Of a stretch of 64,000 bases of DNA, positions 14,985 to 24,802 are shown one piece after another (position 1 is the stretch's first letter; each line of letters starts with the position of its first letter). The DNA comes from Hymenobacter perfusus (lineage in GTDB: Bacteria; Bacteroidota; Bacteroidia; Cytophagales; Hymenobacteraceae). Under the pieces are notes generated by a model, which was not told the DNA's origin, ran no database searches, and saw only the letters and a list, made by a program, of their open reading frames with translations. A program made the position numbers and the translations under genes. The stretch spans positions 522,474 to 586,473 of the forward strand of contig NZ_RWIU01000003.1 in NCBI RefSeq assembly GCF_003944765.1, written 5' to 3'.

Positions 14985-17159
14985 TTATAGCAAGCCGCGC
15001 AGGAGCTTGCGCACATCGGTGGTGGAGGCGACGTGGTAGCGGGCCAGGGAGCGGGCAGCGGTGCCTACTTTGATGGTGTAGGCCTCGGGCGGCATGGCCC
15101 GGAAGGTATCTTCGTCGGTACGGTCGTCGCCGAGGGCCAGGGTGAAGGCGGGCTGATAGGTAGCCAGCCAGCGGGCGGCGGCCGTGCCCTTGTGAATGCC
15201 GGCCGTCTTGATTTCGATGACTTTGTTGCCTTCCATCACCTGCAGCTCCGTGTTGGCCGTCATGAAGGTGAGGTGGTTGAGCAGGTCGCGGGCGCGCACG
15301 GCCCCCAGCTCGGCATCGGCGCGGCGGTAGTGCCACACCAACGAGTACTCCTTGTCTTCAATGAACGAGCCGGCGGTGCGGGCCACGTACAGCTCCAGAA
15401 TCGGGCGCAGCTCCCGCTGCCAGTCGTTGTTGAGGGTCTGAAACAGCTGCCACTCCTCGCCGGCCGCCCGCAGCCACACGCCGTGCTCGGCAATAAAATC
15501 GACGGGCAGGTGGCCCAGCCAGGCTTGTAGCGTCGTCCGGTCGCGGCCACTGATGATGACCACGCGGTTCTGCGGGTTATCGGTGAGGGCGCGCAGTAGC
15601 AGCAGCAGCTCCTGGTCGGGCTGGGCGCGCTGGGGGTTGGGGTGGAAGGGAGCCAGTGTACCGTCGTAATCCAGCAGCAACAGGCGCGAAGGGGCGGCGT
15701 GGAACTCGGTCAGCAACTGCTCCACTACTACGGGCTTCAGGGTTTCCGTATCGAGCGTGTGCTGCTTCATCTTGCTGTATGCCAGGCGTCCCATGAACAG
15801 CTTGGTCCAGGCAAACACGTTGTACTGACGTACCAGGGCCTGCATAGCTCCCATGCGCAGCTGCTGCTCGTCCTCGGGCATCACCAGCGCATCGTGCATG
15901 GCCTCGGCCAGCTCGCCGGTATCGGTAGGGTTGATGATGAGGGCATCCGACAGCTCCCGGGCCGCGCCGGCCCGCTCGCTGAGGATGAGTACGCCCTTCT
16001 GATCGGCCTTGCTGGCCACGAATTCCTTGGCCACCAGGTTCATGCCGTCGCGCATGGGTGTTACCAGCGCCACTTCGGCTAGGCGGTAGAGGGAGGCCAG
16101 TTCTTCCAGCGGGAAGGAGCGGTAGAAGTAGTGGATGGGCGTCCAGGAAATGGTGCGGTACTGGGAGTTGATACGGCCCACCAGCTCATCAATTTCCTCC
16201 TTCAGGCTGGCATATTGGGCTACCTGGTCGCGGGAGGGCACCACCACCATAATCAGGCTGACCTGCTCGCGCCACTCGGGGTAGCGTTGCAGCAGCAGCT
16301 CGAAGGCCCGCAGCCGCTGGGCAATACCCTTGGAATAGTCGAGCCGGTCGATACTCAGAATCACGCGCACGTCGCGCAAAGCCTCACGGTAGGTGGCCTC
16401 GTGTTGCATGGCCGTGTCGGAGGCCGCCGCCTGCACGTACCGGTCATAGTCGATGCCCATCGGGAAAGCATCGACCAGCACCGTGCGGGAGCCGGTTTCG
16501 ATCTGCCCGTTCTGCGCCGAGAGGCCGAGCAGCTGGGCCACCGCACTCAGAAAATGGCGCATGTAGCCGAAGGTGTGGAAACCCAGCAAATCGGCCCCCA
16601 GCATGCCCTCCAGCAGCTCGGTGCGCCAGGGCAGCACCCGAATCAGCTCGTAGGAGGGGAAGGGGATGTGCAGAAAGAAGCCGATAGTGGCTTCGGGCCG
16701 CTCGCGGCGCAGCATGGCCGGCAGCAGCAGCAGCTGGTAATCGTGGACCCAGATGGTGTCCTCGGGGCCGGCCAGCTCCAGCACCGCCCGGCAGAATTTC
16801 TCGTTGACGGCCACGTAGGCGTCCCAGTGGGCCTGCTCGTAGGTGGCGTACTGCGTGAAGTAGTGGAAAGTAGGCCAGAGCGTGGAGTTGCTGAACCCTT
16901 CGTAGAAGTCCCGGATTTCGGCTTCGGTCAGGAACACCGGCACCATGCTGTCCTGGCGCAGCTGCTCGCACACATATTCTTCTTCGGACGCATCTTCCAC
17001 AAAGAGCCCCGGCCAGCCCACCCACACGTTGCCTTCCTGCCGGTAAATGGAGCCCAGGCCGGTAGCTAATCCGCCCTCACTGGGCTGAAACGTGAGGCTG
17101 TCATCGGTGCGAAGGATTTTGGTAGGGAGACGATTCGAGACAATAATGGTGCGCGACAT
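14985..17159 (-). CDS. otsAB: Trehalose-6-phosphate synthase/phosphatase fusion
   Basis: 724 residues in two domains. Residues 1-465 are a GT20 trehalose-6-phosphate synthase: N-terminal SNRLP, EGGLATGL (28-35), WVHDYQLLLLP (137-147), the donor-binding DRLDYSKG (271-278) and DGMNLVAKE (371-379). Residues about 485-724 are a HAD phosphatase: nucleophile motif DYDGT (497-501) and GDDRTDED near the end. Together they turn UDP-glucose plus glucose-6-phosphate into trehalose in the cytoplasm, usually for osmotic or desiccation tolerance. Fused forms are common in Bacteroidota. It converges on the GH15 gene. Confidence 0.95.
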   Translation of the reverse strand: MSRTIIVSNRLPTKILRTDDSLTFQPSEGGLATGLGSIYRQEGNVWVGWPGLFVEDASEEEYVCEQLRQDSMVPVFLTEAEIRDFYEGFSNSTLWPTFHYFTQYATYEQAHWDAYVAVNEKFCRAVLELAGPEDTIWVHDYQLLLLPAMLRRERPEATIGFFLHIPFPSYELIRVLPWRTELLEGMLGADLLGFHTFGYMRHFLSAVAQLLGLSAQNGQIETGSRTVLVDAFPMGIDYDRYVQAAASDTAMQHEATYREALRDVRVILSIDRLDYSKGIAQRLRAFELLLQRYPEWREQVSLIMVVVPSRDQVAQYASLKEEIDELVGRINSQYRTISWTPIHYFYRSFPLEELASLYRLAEVALVTPMRDGMNLVAKEFVASKADQKGVLILSERAGAARELSDALIINPTDTGELAEAMHDALVMPEDEQQLRMGAMQALVRQYNVFAWTKLFMGRLAYSKMKQHTLDTETLKPVVVEQLLTEFHAAPSRLLLLDYDGTLAPFHPNPQRAQPDQELLLLLRALTDNPQNRVVIISGRDRTTLQAWLGHLPVDFIAEHGVWLRAAGEEWQLFQTLNNDWQRELRPILELYVARTAGSFIEDKEYSLVWHYRRADAELGAVRARDLLNHLTFMTANTELQVMEGNKVIEIKTAGIHKGTAAARWLATYQPAFTLALGDDRTDEDTFRAMPPEAYTIKVGTAARSLARYHVASTTDVRKLLRGLL

Positions 17160-17298
17160 AGGCTGTTTTGGGTTGGTGAACCTGTAGGTTTACGGGAGAA
17201 AACCGGCGGCGGCCATTAGTTTGTTTCCCCGTTTCTGTTACCGCGCCCGCTTCGTAAGTAGCTGCGCCCAACCGTAAAAACCGGCTACGCCAGCGGCT

Positions 17299-17664
17299 TC
17301 AGGCCGCCACCGGCTCCCGGCCAACGCGGCCCAGGTGCGTGTCCTGAAAGCCGGTGCCGTGCTTGAGTCCGTAGCCCAGCAGGCGGTCAAAGGCCGAGTG
17401 AAACAGCAGCACCGAACCGGCCAGCAGCAGCAGCGGCTCCGCGAGCAGCCAGCCGGCCAGCCCCACCAGCAGGGCCAGGGCTTTGTGGTGCAGCAGGTTG
17501 TAGCTGAATGCTCCCGTCCGGGGGCCGGCCAAGTAGCCCAGCATGCTCAGGTCGGGCACCAGAAACAGGGCCGGCAGCCACCACCACGCGTAGGGGAGGT
17601 GCGCAAAAACCAGCGTTGCAACCAGCAACTGGGCCAGTTCTTCGAGTTTAAGCAGGGTTTTCAT
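17299..17664 (-). CDS. DUF4260 membrane protein
   Basis: 121 residues from ATG 17664 (MKTLLKLEELAQL). Three to four hydrophobic segments, and a conserved-looking core: FLVPDLSMLGYLAGPRTGAFSYNLLHHKALAL then HSAFDRLLGYGLKHGTGFQDTHLGR. This pattern matches the small integral membrane family DUF4260, of unknown function. It lies about 140 bases before the OtsA-OtsB start on the same strand (upstream of it in transcription), so it could share a transcript. Confidence 0.8.
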   Translation of the reverse strand: MKTLLKLEELAQLLVATLVFAHLPYAWWWLPALFLVPDLSMLGYLAGPRTGAFSYNLLHHKALALLVGLAGWLLAEPLLLLAGSVLLFHSAFDRLLGYGLKHGTGFQDTHLGRVGREPVAA

Positions 17665-17755
17665 GAAGCTTTGGAATGAAGTAAAACAACATCCCAAAGG
17701 TCAACCGCCGGTCCACCGAAACTCCTTAACAAACGCTAAGAAATCCGGCCACCGG

Positions 17756-17855
17756 TGTAGAGACGCGACACTTCGCGTCTCCTGGTTGAACGACCGGAGC
17801 CGCGCGGCCCAAACAACGTCAGCAACGACGAGACGCGAAGTGTCGCGTCTCTACA
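17756..17855. repeat. Palindromic repeat, family A copy 1
   Basis: Perfect 26-bp arms (17756-17781 and 17830-17855), TGTAGAGACGCGACACTT... and complement; each arm is itself partly palindromic (GACGCGA / TCGCGTC). The right arm contains the stop codon of the Crp/Fnr gene. Other copies: 24643, 49108, 56267. Confidence 0.9.
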
Positions 17856-18444
17856 TCGGTTCGGCGTCGTCGGCCAGGAGGCGGGCGCGGATGCGGCTGA
17901 GCGAGACGGGCGTTACGCCCAGGTAGGAGGCCACGTACTGTTGAGGTACGCGCTCCAGAATCTTGGTTTTGTGGCTGCGGAGCAGGGCCTGGTAGCGTTG
18001 TTCGGGGCTTAGGAGCAGCAGCTCGGTCAGGCGGGCATCGGTGCCCAGCAGGTGGTACTCGGCCAGCAGCCGCCCGAACCGCTCGTACACCGGATATTCA
18101 TCGAACAGCCGGCGAAGCAAAGCGTACGGAAACGTAACCAGCTCGGTAGGTGCCAGTGCCTGAATGCTGAACTGACTGGGCTGGCCCGTGAGGCAGCTCT
18201 GGTAGCTGCCCAGCAGATGGTTTTCGAAGAAGAAATAGGTGGTGCGCTCCTCGCCATCGGCTCCCGTGTAAAATAGCCGGCAGGCCCCCGAAATCACCAG
18301 CGCCAGCTCCGGAGCCGGCTGCGCCTGCGTCACGAAATCCTGCTTCCGTCGCAGTTGCCGCACGCTAAGCCCGGCCGCCAGCGGGGCCCACTCGGCATCG
18401 GTAAGCGGTACAAAGCGGTGAATATAGGCGCGGAGCGGGTGCAT
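17851..18444 (-). CDS. Crp/Fnr-family transcription regulator
   Basis: 197 residues from ATG 18444 (MHPLRAYIHRFVPL); an ATG six codons upstream (18462) is also possible. A cyclic-nucleotide-binding-like beta-barrel covers about 25-115 (ALVISGACRLFYTGADGEERTTYFF). The C-terminal winged helix-turn-helix is clear in the last 60 residues (VPQQYVASYLGVTPVSLSRIRARLL). The usual cNMP phosphate-binding RxA motif is not evident, so the effector may not be cAMP; this is common in the Bacteroidota subgroup. The stop codon lies inside a palindromic repeat. Target genes unknown; neighbours are DUF4260 and the lipoprotein glycosidase. Confidence 0.87.
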   Translation of the reverse strand: MHPLRAYIHRFVPLTDAEWAPLAAGLSVRQLRRKQDFVTQAQPAPELALVISGACRLFYTGADGEERTTYFFFENHLLGSYQSCLTGQPSQFSIQALAPTELVTFPYALLRRLFDEYPVYERFGRLLAEYHLLGTDARLTELLLLSPEQRYQALLRSHKTKILERVPQQYVASYLGVTPVSLSRIRARLLADDAEPM

Positions 18445-18591
18445 ATGGGTAAGGTAGTACATAGTGCCCGGTCCGGCGGCTGCAAGCTGTCGGGCCGGTT
18501 GCTGCGTGCTGAGGTTGTTACGTCGTCGTGCAGGTATCAGCTGACGGCCACCGGCCCGACGGGCTGCGCCCACCGGACCGGAGCGCGCATC

Positions 18592-21348
18592 CTATTCCAC
18601 CCGCGTAAGCCGCAGGTAGTCGAGCATGGCTTGGTTCACTTCCCCGTCCATATTCTCATTGGCGGGCTCAAAGCTGAGCGTCAGCGTGTGCGGGCCTTTC
18701 GGGAGCTGCACCAGAATCGGGTTGGTAAAGCCCCAGTTCGACCATTCCGCCACGCCGCGCTGGGGCAGCACTACGGTGCCCAGCGGCTGCTGGTCCAGGC
18801 GGAGCGTGCGGAGGGCGCACTTGTTATCGGTGTTAAGCGGGCCGTTGCCGTTGGCGTAGCGGAAATCCAGGGCGTAGAGGCCGGTTTCGGGCACCGTTAC
18901 GGGAATGGTGAGGCGGGTATTCACCGTTTTGCTGATTTCCACGAAGCCCGCCCCGCTGAATCCTTTGTACGGCTTGCCCGATTTGGCGGCGCGGGTTTCC
19001 AGCTGCACCAGCTGGGCCGGCCGGGCGGCCACCACGAGCGGCTCACTGGCAAACGACTCCAGCCCTTGCCCGTCCACGGCCACCACCTGGTACTCGGCGT
19101 AGGCGGCCGGGGTTACGGCCACGCTGGTTTCGGTGGTGCGGGCCGCGAACCGGCCGTTGCGCAGCACCTGATAGGCGCTGGCCCCGGCTACCGGGGGCCA
19201 GCTGAGGCGGCCGGCGGCGTAGCGCACGGCGGGCGCTTCGGGGGAAAAGGCGTTTTCAGCGTGGGTAACCGCATAGCTGGGCTCCGGAGAGCTGTTCACC
19301 AACGTAATCCGTATCTGGTGGTGGCCCGTGAGCGTGGCCGGTACGGCATTGTCCGGCAGGGGGCGGCCGTCAAGCGTCAGGCTGTCAATCTGGTTGCCGT
19401 AGCCGGTCAGCTCAATATCCAGCACCGCGCCCCGGTAGCGGAAGCCGGTGAGCCGGCGGGTGCCCTGCAACGCCTGAGGTACAAAGGGCCGGAACACCAG
19501 TTGGGTAGTTTCGAAATTCATCCCAAACAGCCCCTTATATACCAGACCCAGGCTGCCCGAAAGGCTCCAGAGCATATTGCTGCTGTTGATCTGGGTACCG
19601 GCAAAGTCGCCGTTCTGCGCCACAAAGTTTTCCTTGTTGGTCAGAAATAGTGCCGCCGGCCGGTACACCGCCGCCATGGTTTCCAGAAAGGCTTTTTCAT
19701 TGCCTGCCTTGGCGGCGGCCAGCCCCCAGAAGCTCTGCACAAACGGCCACACCGCGTTATTGTGGTAGGGCGGAATGCCCGGAATCTGGGGGTAAATACA
19801 CGGAATGCCGAAGGCGGTGGTGGGCGTGCGGGCTACGACGGAGGTGGCCCTTGAGGATCTGGCCACGTCGAACAACACGCTCAGCGCCTCCCCCAGGGCC
19901 TCGGCTTTGGGCGAAAGGCTTAGGAAGTTGCGGCCGTACAAAAACTGTCCGTAGTAGCCTTTTTCTTCCTGCCACAAGTACTTGTTTATCCCGGTACGGA
20001 TGGTTTTAGCCAGCTGCCAATACTGCTCAGCGGTAGCGGTGTCGCCCAGCTGCTCGGCCATTTCCGACAGTACTTTATTGGCCTGAAAATGCACGGCGTT
20101 GGTGCCCAAGTTTTCGCTCTGGTAAATATCCACCGGCTGCATCCAACGCGGATACGTCTGCTCCCGCCAATCCAGAAACGACGACTCGCCGCGCACGAGG
20201 CCGGTTTGCGCATCGTAGGCGTTCTGCCGGTCGTCTTCGAGGGAGTTTTTGATGATAGGATAGACTTTGCGCAGCCAGGCTTCATCGCCCGTTACCAAGT
20301 AGACTTCCCAGGCGGCCACGGCCCAGATCATCCGGTCGGTGGAGCAGGGGTAGGCACCGCCGGTGCCGGTGTCCTGAATGATGCGGCCCTGCTTCGACAC
20401 CTTCCGCAGCAGGCTGTTCATGGCCACTTTCGGCTGTAAGGTCGCCTGGGCCAGGATGATAGAGTAGCTGATGTCGCGCGTCCAGACGCCGGCCCATTCC
20501 TGGCCGGTGCGGAAGGTGCTGTCGGGCTCCACGGCCCGGCGGGCTTCCTCTAGGGCCAGATTGTACAGCGCGTCGGTGAGCGGGAAGTCGGAGCGGTACT
20601 GTGGAAAATCGGCCGTGTTGAGCGTCTGCTGCCAGCGGCCGGCCGTGGTTTTGGCGGCGGCGGGCTGGTTCAGCACCAGCGTAACCTCGTAAATGCCGTT
20701 GCCATCGGGGTCTTTTAGCTCCGCGCCCTGCTGGTTGCTGAGGTTGGCAAAGTCCCAGCTCAGCGGAGCCATGTTACCGGCCACGAACACCCCTTTAAAG
20801 TCTTGGGCGTACAGCTTCTCCCCGGTATAGGTGGTGAAGTAGCCCTGTTTCTTGAAAGCCGCCAGCACCGGCCGCAGATCCAGCCGAACGGTGAGGGGCG
20901 TGTTCGGGGCCAGATAGGTGTTGGCGGGTACTTCAGTCTTATCCACGAACTGCTGCCCGAAGGTGAGTACGGGCGTTTCTACCGCGGTGCTGCCGGCTCG
21001 GGGAATGGCCACGATACGATGGTCCTGACCCGGGGCCATTTCGTTGTCTTGGCCGTTGAGGCTGAATTTGAACGTGATGCGCGGATCCTGGTAGGCGTTG
21101 GCCGGGCTCTGGTAGTTCGAGGTCAGCTCGGTGCGCGACACGGCCCGGGATACATACGGCCCCTGCTCCACGCGGTCGGCGTAGAGGGCAAAGGCCTCGT
21201 TCTTCCAGATGAGCGGGGCTTCGACCGGAAGCGGCGAAGACGGCAGGGCGGCAGATTTCACGGGGGCAGCGGGTTTGGGCGTCTGGCAGGAGCCAAGCAG
21301 GGCCAACGCCAGCAGGCCGCCCAGCGCAGGGCAGGAGTACGACATCAC
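18592..21348 (-). CDS. Lipoprotein (alpha/alpha)6-barrel glycoside hydrolase with C-terminal carbohydrate-binding module
   Basis: 918 residues. The N-terminus ends in a lipobox (LLGSC, Cys about 21), so it is predicted to be lipid-anchored in the envelope. A beta-sandwich region spans about 40-240, with a DPDGNGIYEVTL stretch typical of the domain that precedes these barrels. An (alpha/alpha)6 catalytic region spans about 260-640 (GVWTRDISYSI, GGAYPCSTDRMIWAVAAWEVY, GESSFLDWREQTYPRWM, YHNNAVWPFVQSFWG) and resembles MGH1-type/glycogen-debranching-like six-hairpin glycosidases. A FN3-like part (about 700-780) and a CBM35-like jelly roll (about 785-915, ending MLDYLRLTRVE) follow. Substrate cannot be assigned. 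It is last in a minus-strand run towards the Crp/Fnr gene, 147 bases away. Confidence 0.8.
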   Translation of the reverse strand: MMSYSCPALGGLLALALLGSCQTPKPAAPVKSAALPSSPLPVEAPLIWKNEAFALYADRVEQGPYVSRAVSRTELTSNYQSPANAYQDPRITFKFSLNGQDNEMAPGQDHRIVAIPRAGSTAVETPVLTFGQQFVDKTEVPANTYLAPNTPLTVRLDLRPVLAAFKKQGYFTTYTGEKLYAQDFKGVFVAGNMAPLSWDFANLSNQQGAELKDPDGNGIYEVTLVLNQPAAAKTTAGRWQQTLNTADFPQYRSDFPLTDALYNLALEEARRAVEPDSTFRTGQEWAGVWTRDISYSIILAQATLQPKVAMNSLLRKVSKQGRIIQDTGTGGAYPCSTDRMIWAVAAWEVYLVTGDEAWLRKVYPIIKNSLEDDRQNAYDAQTGLVRGESSFLDWREQTYPRWMQPVDIYQSENLGTNAVHFQANKVLSEMAEQLGDTATAEQYWQLAKTIRTGINKYLWQEEKGYYGQFLYGRNFLSLSPKAEALGEALSVLFDVARSSRATSVVARTPTTAFGIPCIYPQIPGIPPYHNNAVWPFVQSFWGLAAAKAGNEKAFLETMAAVYRPAALFLTNKENFVAQNGDFAGTQINSSNMLWSLSGSLGLVYKGLFGMNFETTQLVFRPFVPQALQGTRRLTGFRYRGAVLDIELTGYGNQIDSLTLDGRPLPDNAVPATLTGHHQIRITLVNSSPEPSYAVTHAENAFSPEAPAVRYAAGRLSWPPVAGASAYQVLRNGRFAARTTETSVAVTPAAYAEYQVVAVDGQGLESFASEPLVVAARPAQLVQLETRAAKSGKPYKGFSGAGFVEISKTVNTRLTIPVTVPETGLYALDFRYANGNGPLNTDNKCALRTLRLDQQPLGTVVLPQRGVAEWSNWGFTNPILVQLPKGPHTLTLSFEPANENMDGEVNQAMLDYLRLTRVE

Positions 21349-21423
21349 CGCTACCAGACGCAGAACTCCGCCCAGCGGTTGCGCCCGGCTGCGCAGCGTG
21401 ATGCGCCGGAGCGAAAGGCAACA

Positions 21424-21459
21424 AAAAAAGGCCTTCTGCTGAGTAGCAGAAGGCCTTTC
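21424..21459 (-). terminator. Terminator of tRNA-Glu copy 2
   Basis: Same GGCCTTCTGCT/AGCAGAAGGCC hairpin and T run as the terminator of copy 1, directly after the tRNA. Confidence 0.9.
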
Positions 21460-21462
21460 GAG

Positions 21463-21534
21463 TAGTCCGTAGGGGAATCGAACCCCTGTTGGTAGAATGA
21501 AAATCTACTGTCCTAACCCCTAGACGAACGGACC
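21463..21534 (-). tRNA. tRNA-Glu (anticodon TTC), copy 2
   Basis: Identical over all 72 bases to copy 1 at 11751-11822. The flanks are duplicated too (about 150 bases from terminator to -7 box), with only two substitutions and a three-base gap that I could see. Confidence 0.96.
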
Positions 21535-21569
21535 AGATAACCAGCGGAGCGTTTTCCGTTTTGGTGATG

Positions 21570-21600
21570 CAAAGATAGTAGCCCGATCTTTCGGCGCAAT
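21570..21600 (-). promoter_or_regulatory. Promoter of tRNA-Glu copy 2
   Basis: ATTG, 19 bases, TATCTTTG on the minus strand. The -7 box fits TAnnTTTG. Sequence upstream of the box no longer matches copy 1, so the duplicated block ends at the promoter. Confidence 0.8.
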
Positions 21601-21744
21601 ACCTGGTTTCGAAAAAAAAGCAGCCATCAGGGTAAATTGACTGATTTTCAGGTGGAAATTTTTCCGGTCGAACCCGCCCGAAACCTTGTCAGGCCGTAAA
21701 CGGAGGCGGCGCGGCCGGTGGGCGTAGCAGGATATTGGGTTTGA

Positions 21745-22842
<1,098 letters not shown>

Positions 22843-22867
22843 ACCCTCGGGTTTTCGCGTAAAAATG

Positions 22868-22902
22868 AGCCGTCTGTTCGGGAAACCGGGCAGGCGGCTT
22901 TG
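22868..22902 (+). terminator. Terminator after gap
   Basis: AGCCGTCTG...CAGGCGGCT stem with some G-T pairs, followed by TTGTATTTT. About 25 bases past the stop. Confidence 0.75.
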
Positions 22903-22950
22903 TATTTTGCGGCGGTAGCCATTTGTCATTTGAAGTCTGCGAAGGGCGCG

Positions 22951-22995
22951 ATTCACTCTCTACAAACAGCAAAACTGTGCTGTAGGGAGTGAACC
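22951..22995. other. Hairpin upstream of the lipid kinase gene
   Basis: TTCACTC-CTAC and complementary GTAGGGAGTGAA arms enclosing ACAGC/GCTGT. No T run follows. It may be a small palindromic repeat or a leader structure of the gene that starts at 23063. Confidence 0.4.
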
Positions 22996-23062
22996 ATATG
23001 TCCTTGCAAGCTCCGGATGACAGTATATTTACTTCTCCTTTATACTTCATCTGCTTCCGCCC

Positions 23063-23932
23063 GTGCGCATCTGTTTTATCCTGAACCCGACTTCCGGTAC
23101 GAACCGCACGCAGGACGTTCCGGTGTTGCTGACGCGCTACGCTACAACTGCCGGGGCTGATTTTTCTATTCGTCTGACTGAGTATGCCGGCCATGCCACC
23201 GAACTGGCCCGGGTAGCCGCGTTTGAAGGTTATCGGGTAATAGTTGCCGTGGGGGGAGATGGTACCGTGAACGAAGTGGCCCGGGGCCTGCTGGGTACGG
23301 CCGCTGCCCTGGGTATCGTGCCCCGGGGCTCAGGTAATGGCTTGGCCCGGCACCTGCGTATTCCGCTGGATTTGCCGGGTGCCGTACGCCGCGCCTGCCA
23401 GCCCACCTTCCAGCGCATAGATGCGGGCCGGATTAACGGGCACTGGTTTTTCTGCACGGCCGGGCTGGGGTTTGATGCGCACGTAAGCAAGATGTTTGCA
23501 AAGGCGGGTACCCGAGGGCTGAGTACCTACGTGAAAGTAGCCCTGCGCGAATACCGCCGCTACCGCCCCGTGCCGGTGCAGGTACAGCTGGAAAATGCGT
23601 TGCTACTCGATACGCACTGCTATGTGCTGGCCTTCGCCAATGCGGCTCAGTACGGCAACAACGCCTACATCGCGCCACGCGCCGATATTCAGGATGGCCT
23701 GCTGGATGTGTGTCTGATTGATGAGTTGCCCATGCTGCGCGCGGTACGGGTGGGGGTGGGGCTGGCCCTGGGTACCCTGGCCACCTCCGGCGGGGCGGCG
23801 TATCATACCAGCCGCCACATCCGGGTGGCGGCCGCTCAGCCTATCGGTTTTCACGTGGATGGCGACTACGTAGCCGACGCCACCGACTTTGAGGTGGAGC
23901 TGACGCCCCTGGCTTTGGAGGTGGCGGTGTAG
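23063..23932 (+). CDS. YegS/diacylglycerol kinase-family lipid kinase
   Basis: 289 residues from a GTG start; no better ATG precedes it in frame. The fold and motifs are those of the DAGK catalytic family: N-terminal ILNPTSG (ATP-site beta strand), VGGDGTVNEVARGL at about 72-85 and GIVPRGSGNGLARHL at about 96-110. These proteins phosphorylate diacylglycerol or related lipids on the cytoplasmic side of the membrane. Acceptor lipid unknown. Monocistronic by position. Confidence 0.92.
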   Translation: MRICFILNPTSGTNRTQDVPVLLTRYATTAGADFSIRLTEYAGHATELARVAAFEGYRVIVAVGGDGTVNEVARGLLGTAAALGIVPRGSGNGLARHLRIPLDLPGAVRRACQPTFQRIDAGRINGHWFFCTAGLGFDAHVSKMFAKAGTRGLSTYVKVALREYRRYRPVPVQVQLENALLLDTHCYVLAFANAAQYGNNAYIAPRADIQDGLLDVCLIDELPMLRAVRVGVGLALGTLATSGGAAYHTSRHIRVAAAQPIGFHVDGDYVADATDFEVELTPLALEVAV

Positions 23933-23934
23933 CG

Positions 23935-24040
23935 GTGATTTAGTGACTGAGTGATTTAGTGAGTGGGTAATGCCGTTTCTTTGCTGAATGAGCAGCCTGA
24001 ATTCGCTGAATCACTAACTCGCTAAATCACCATCTCACCA
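23935..24040. repeat. Palindromic repeat, family E copy 1
   Basis: GTGATTTAGTGA motifs on the left and TCACTAACTCGCTAAATCAC on the right. The right arm runs to within two bases of the next start codon (24042). Sister copy: 36743-36853. Confidence 0.75.
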
Positions 24041-24041
24041 T

Positions 24042-24386
24042 ATGAAAGCCGATAAAAACCGCCGGGAGGGCGTGGTCTACTCCACCAACCCCGATTTCGA
24101 GTACCAGGATACCAATGAGCCCGCCGCCGTCACGCTGCCCCCGCAGCAGCAGAACCTACGCGTGCAGCTCGATAAAAAAGCGCGCGGCGGCAAGCAGGTC
24201 ACGCTCATCACCGGCTTCGTGGGCCAGGATGCTGACCTGCAGACGCTGGGCAAGCTGCTCAAAACCAAGTGCGCCGTGGGCGGCAACGCCAAAGACGGCG
24301 AAATCATCATCCAGGGCGACTTCCGCGACAAGGTGATGGCCGTGCTGCTGGAGAAAGGCTATAAGGCCAAGAAGGCCGGCGGGTAG
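24042..24386 (+). CDS. SUI1/eIF1-like translation factor (YciH type)
   Basis: 114 residues. The C-terminal 75 residues are a SUI1 domain: [21 protein letters not shown], then [28 protein letters not shown]. This matches bacterial YciH, a homologue of eukaryotic eIF1 that affects initiation fidelity in the cytoplasm. The first 35 residues ([12 protein letters not shown]) are the usual bacterial extension. There is no obvious Shine-Dalgarno sequence: the 5' flank is the arm of a palindromic repeat. Confidence 0.92.
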   Translation: MKADKNRREGVVYSTNPDFEYQDTNEPAAVTLPPQQQNLRVQLDKKARGGKQVTLITGFVGQDADLQTLGKLLKTKCAVGGNAKDGEIIIQGDFRDKVMAVLLEKGYKAKKAGG

Positions 24387-24430
24387 CGGGCGCGTCAACG
24401 ACTGTTGCTAATGTGACAGCCCCCATTGCC

Positions 24431-24640
24431 GGGGTGGCAATGGGGGCTGGCGGGGTGGCAACGCTTCGTGACGAGGTGGCAACGCTCCGTGACCGGGTGA
24501 CAACGCTTCGTTACCGGGTGGCAACGCTTCGTGACCGGGTGGCAACACCTAGTGGGGAGGTGGCAACGCATTGTGACGACATGGCAACGCCTGGTGGCAG
24601 GGTGACAACGTGTGCTGTCGGGGTGGCAAGCGCAGGTGGC
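24431..24640. repeat. 21-bp minisatellite, ten tandem copies
   Basis: Ten consecutive 21-base units without gaps; the best conserved core is GGTGGCAACGCTTCGTGAC. The first and last copies are the most diverged. Because 21 is a multiple of three, both strands stay open: the plus frame from GTG 24413 to 24676 reads as heptads of VATLRDR, and the minus frame 24395-24658 reads RCHPVTK. Neither has a convincing start signal or a homologue I know, so I do not call a gene. It runs straight into a family A palindrome. Confidence 0.9.
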
Positions 24641-24642
24641 GG

Positions 24643-24743
24643 TGTAGAGACGCGACACTTCGCGTCTCGTCGTTGAACGGCCGGGCCTGCGCCGGACAAA
24701 ACAACATCAGCAACGAGGAGACGCGAAGTGTCGCGTCTCTACA
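24643..24743. repeat. Palindromic repeat, family A copy 2
   Basis: 26-bp arms 24643-24668 and 24718-24743, identical in sequence to those of copy 1. It lies between the minisatellite and the outer-membrane efflux gene. Confidence 0.9.
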
Positions 24744-24802
24744 TCGTTCTGACGGCGACCGGTCCGACGGCTTGAAGGAGCCGCCGGACCGGGACGCTCA
24801 GC

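Noticed and set aside
24431..24640. Possible CRISPR array
   Set aside because: The units are contiguous 21-mers with no spacers, and no cas gene is near. It is a plain tandem repeat.
24395..24676. Two overlapping 87-codon frames in the minisatellite as real genes
   Set aside because: Both follow mechanically from a repeat length divisible by three; no Shine-Dalgarno, promoter or known homologue. Kept only as a note under the repeat.
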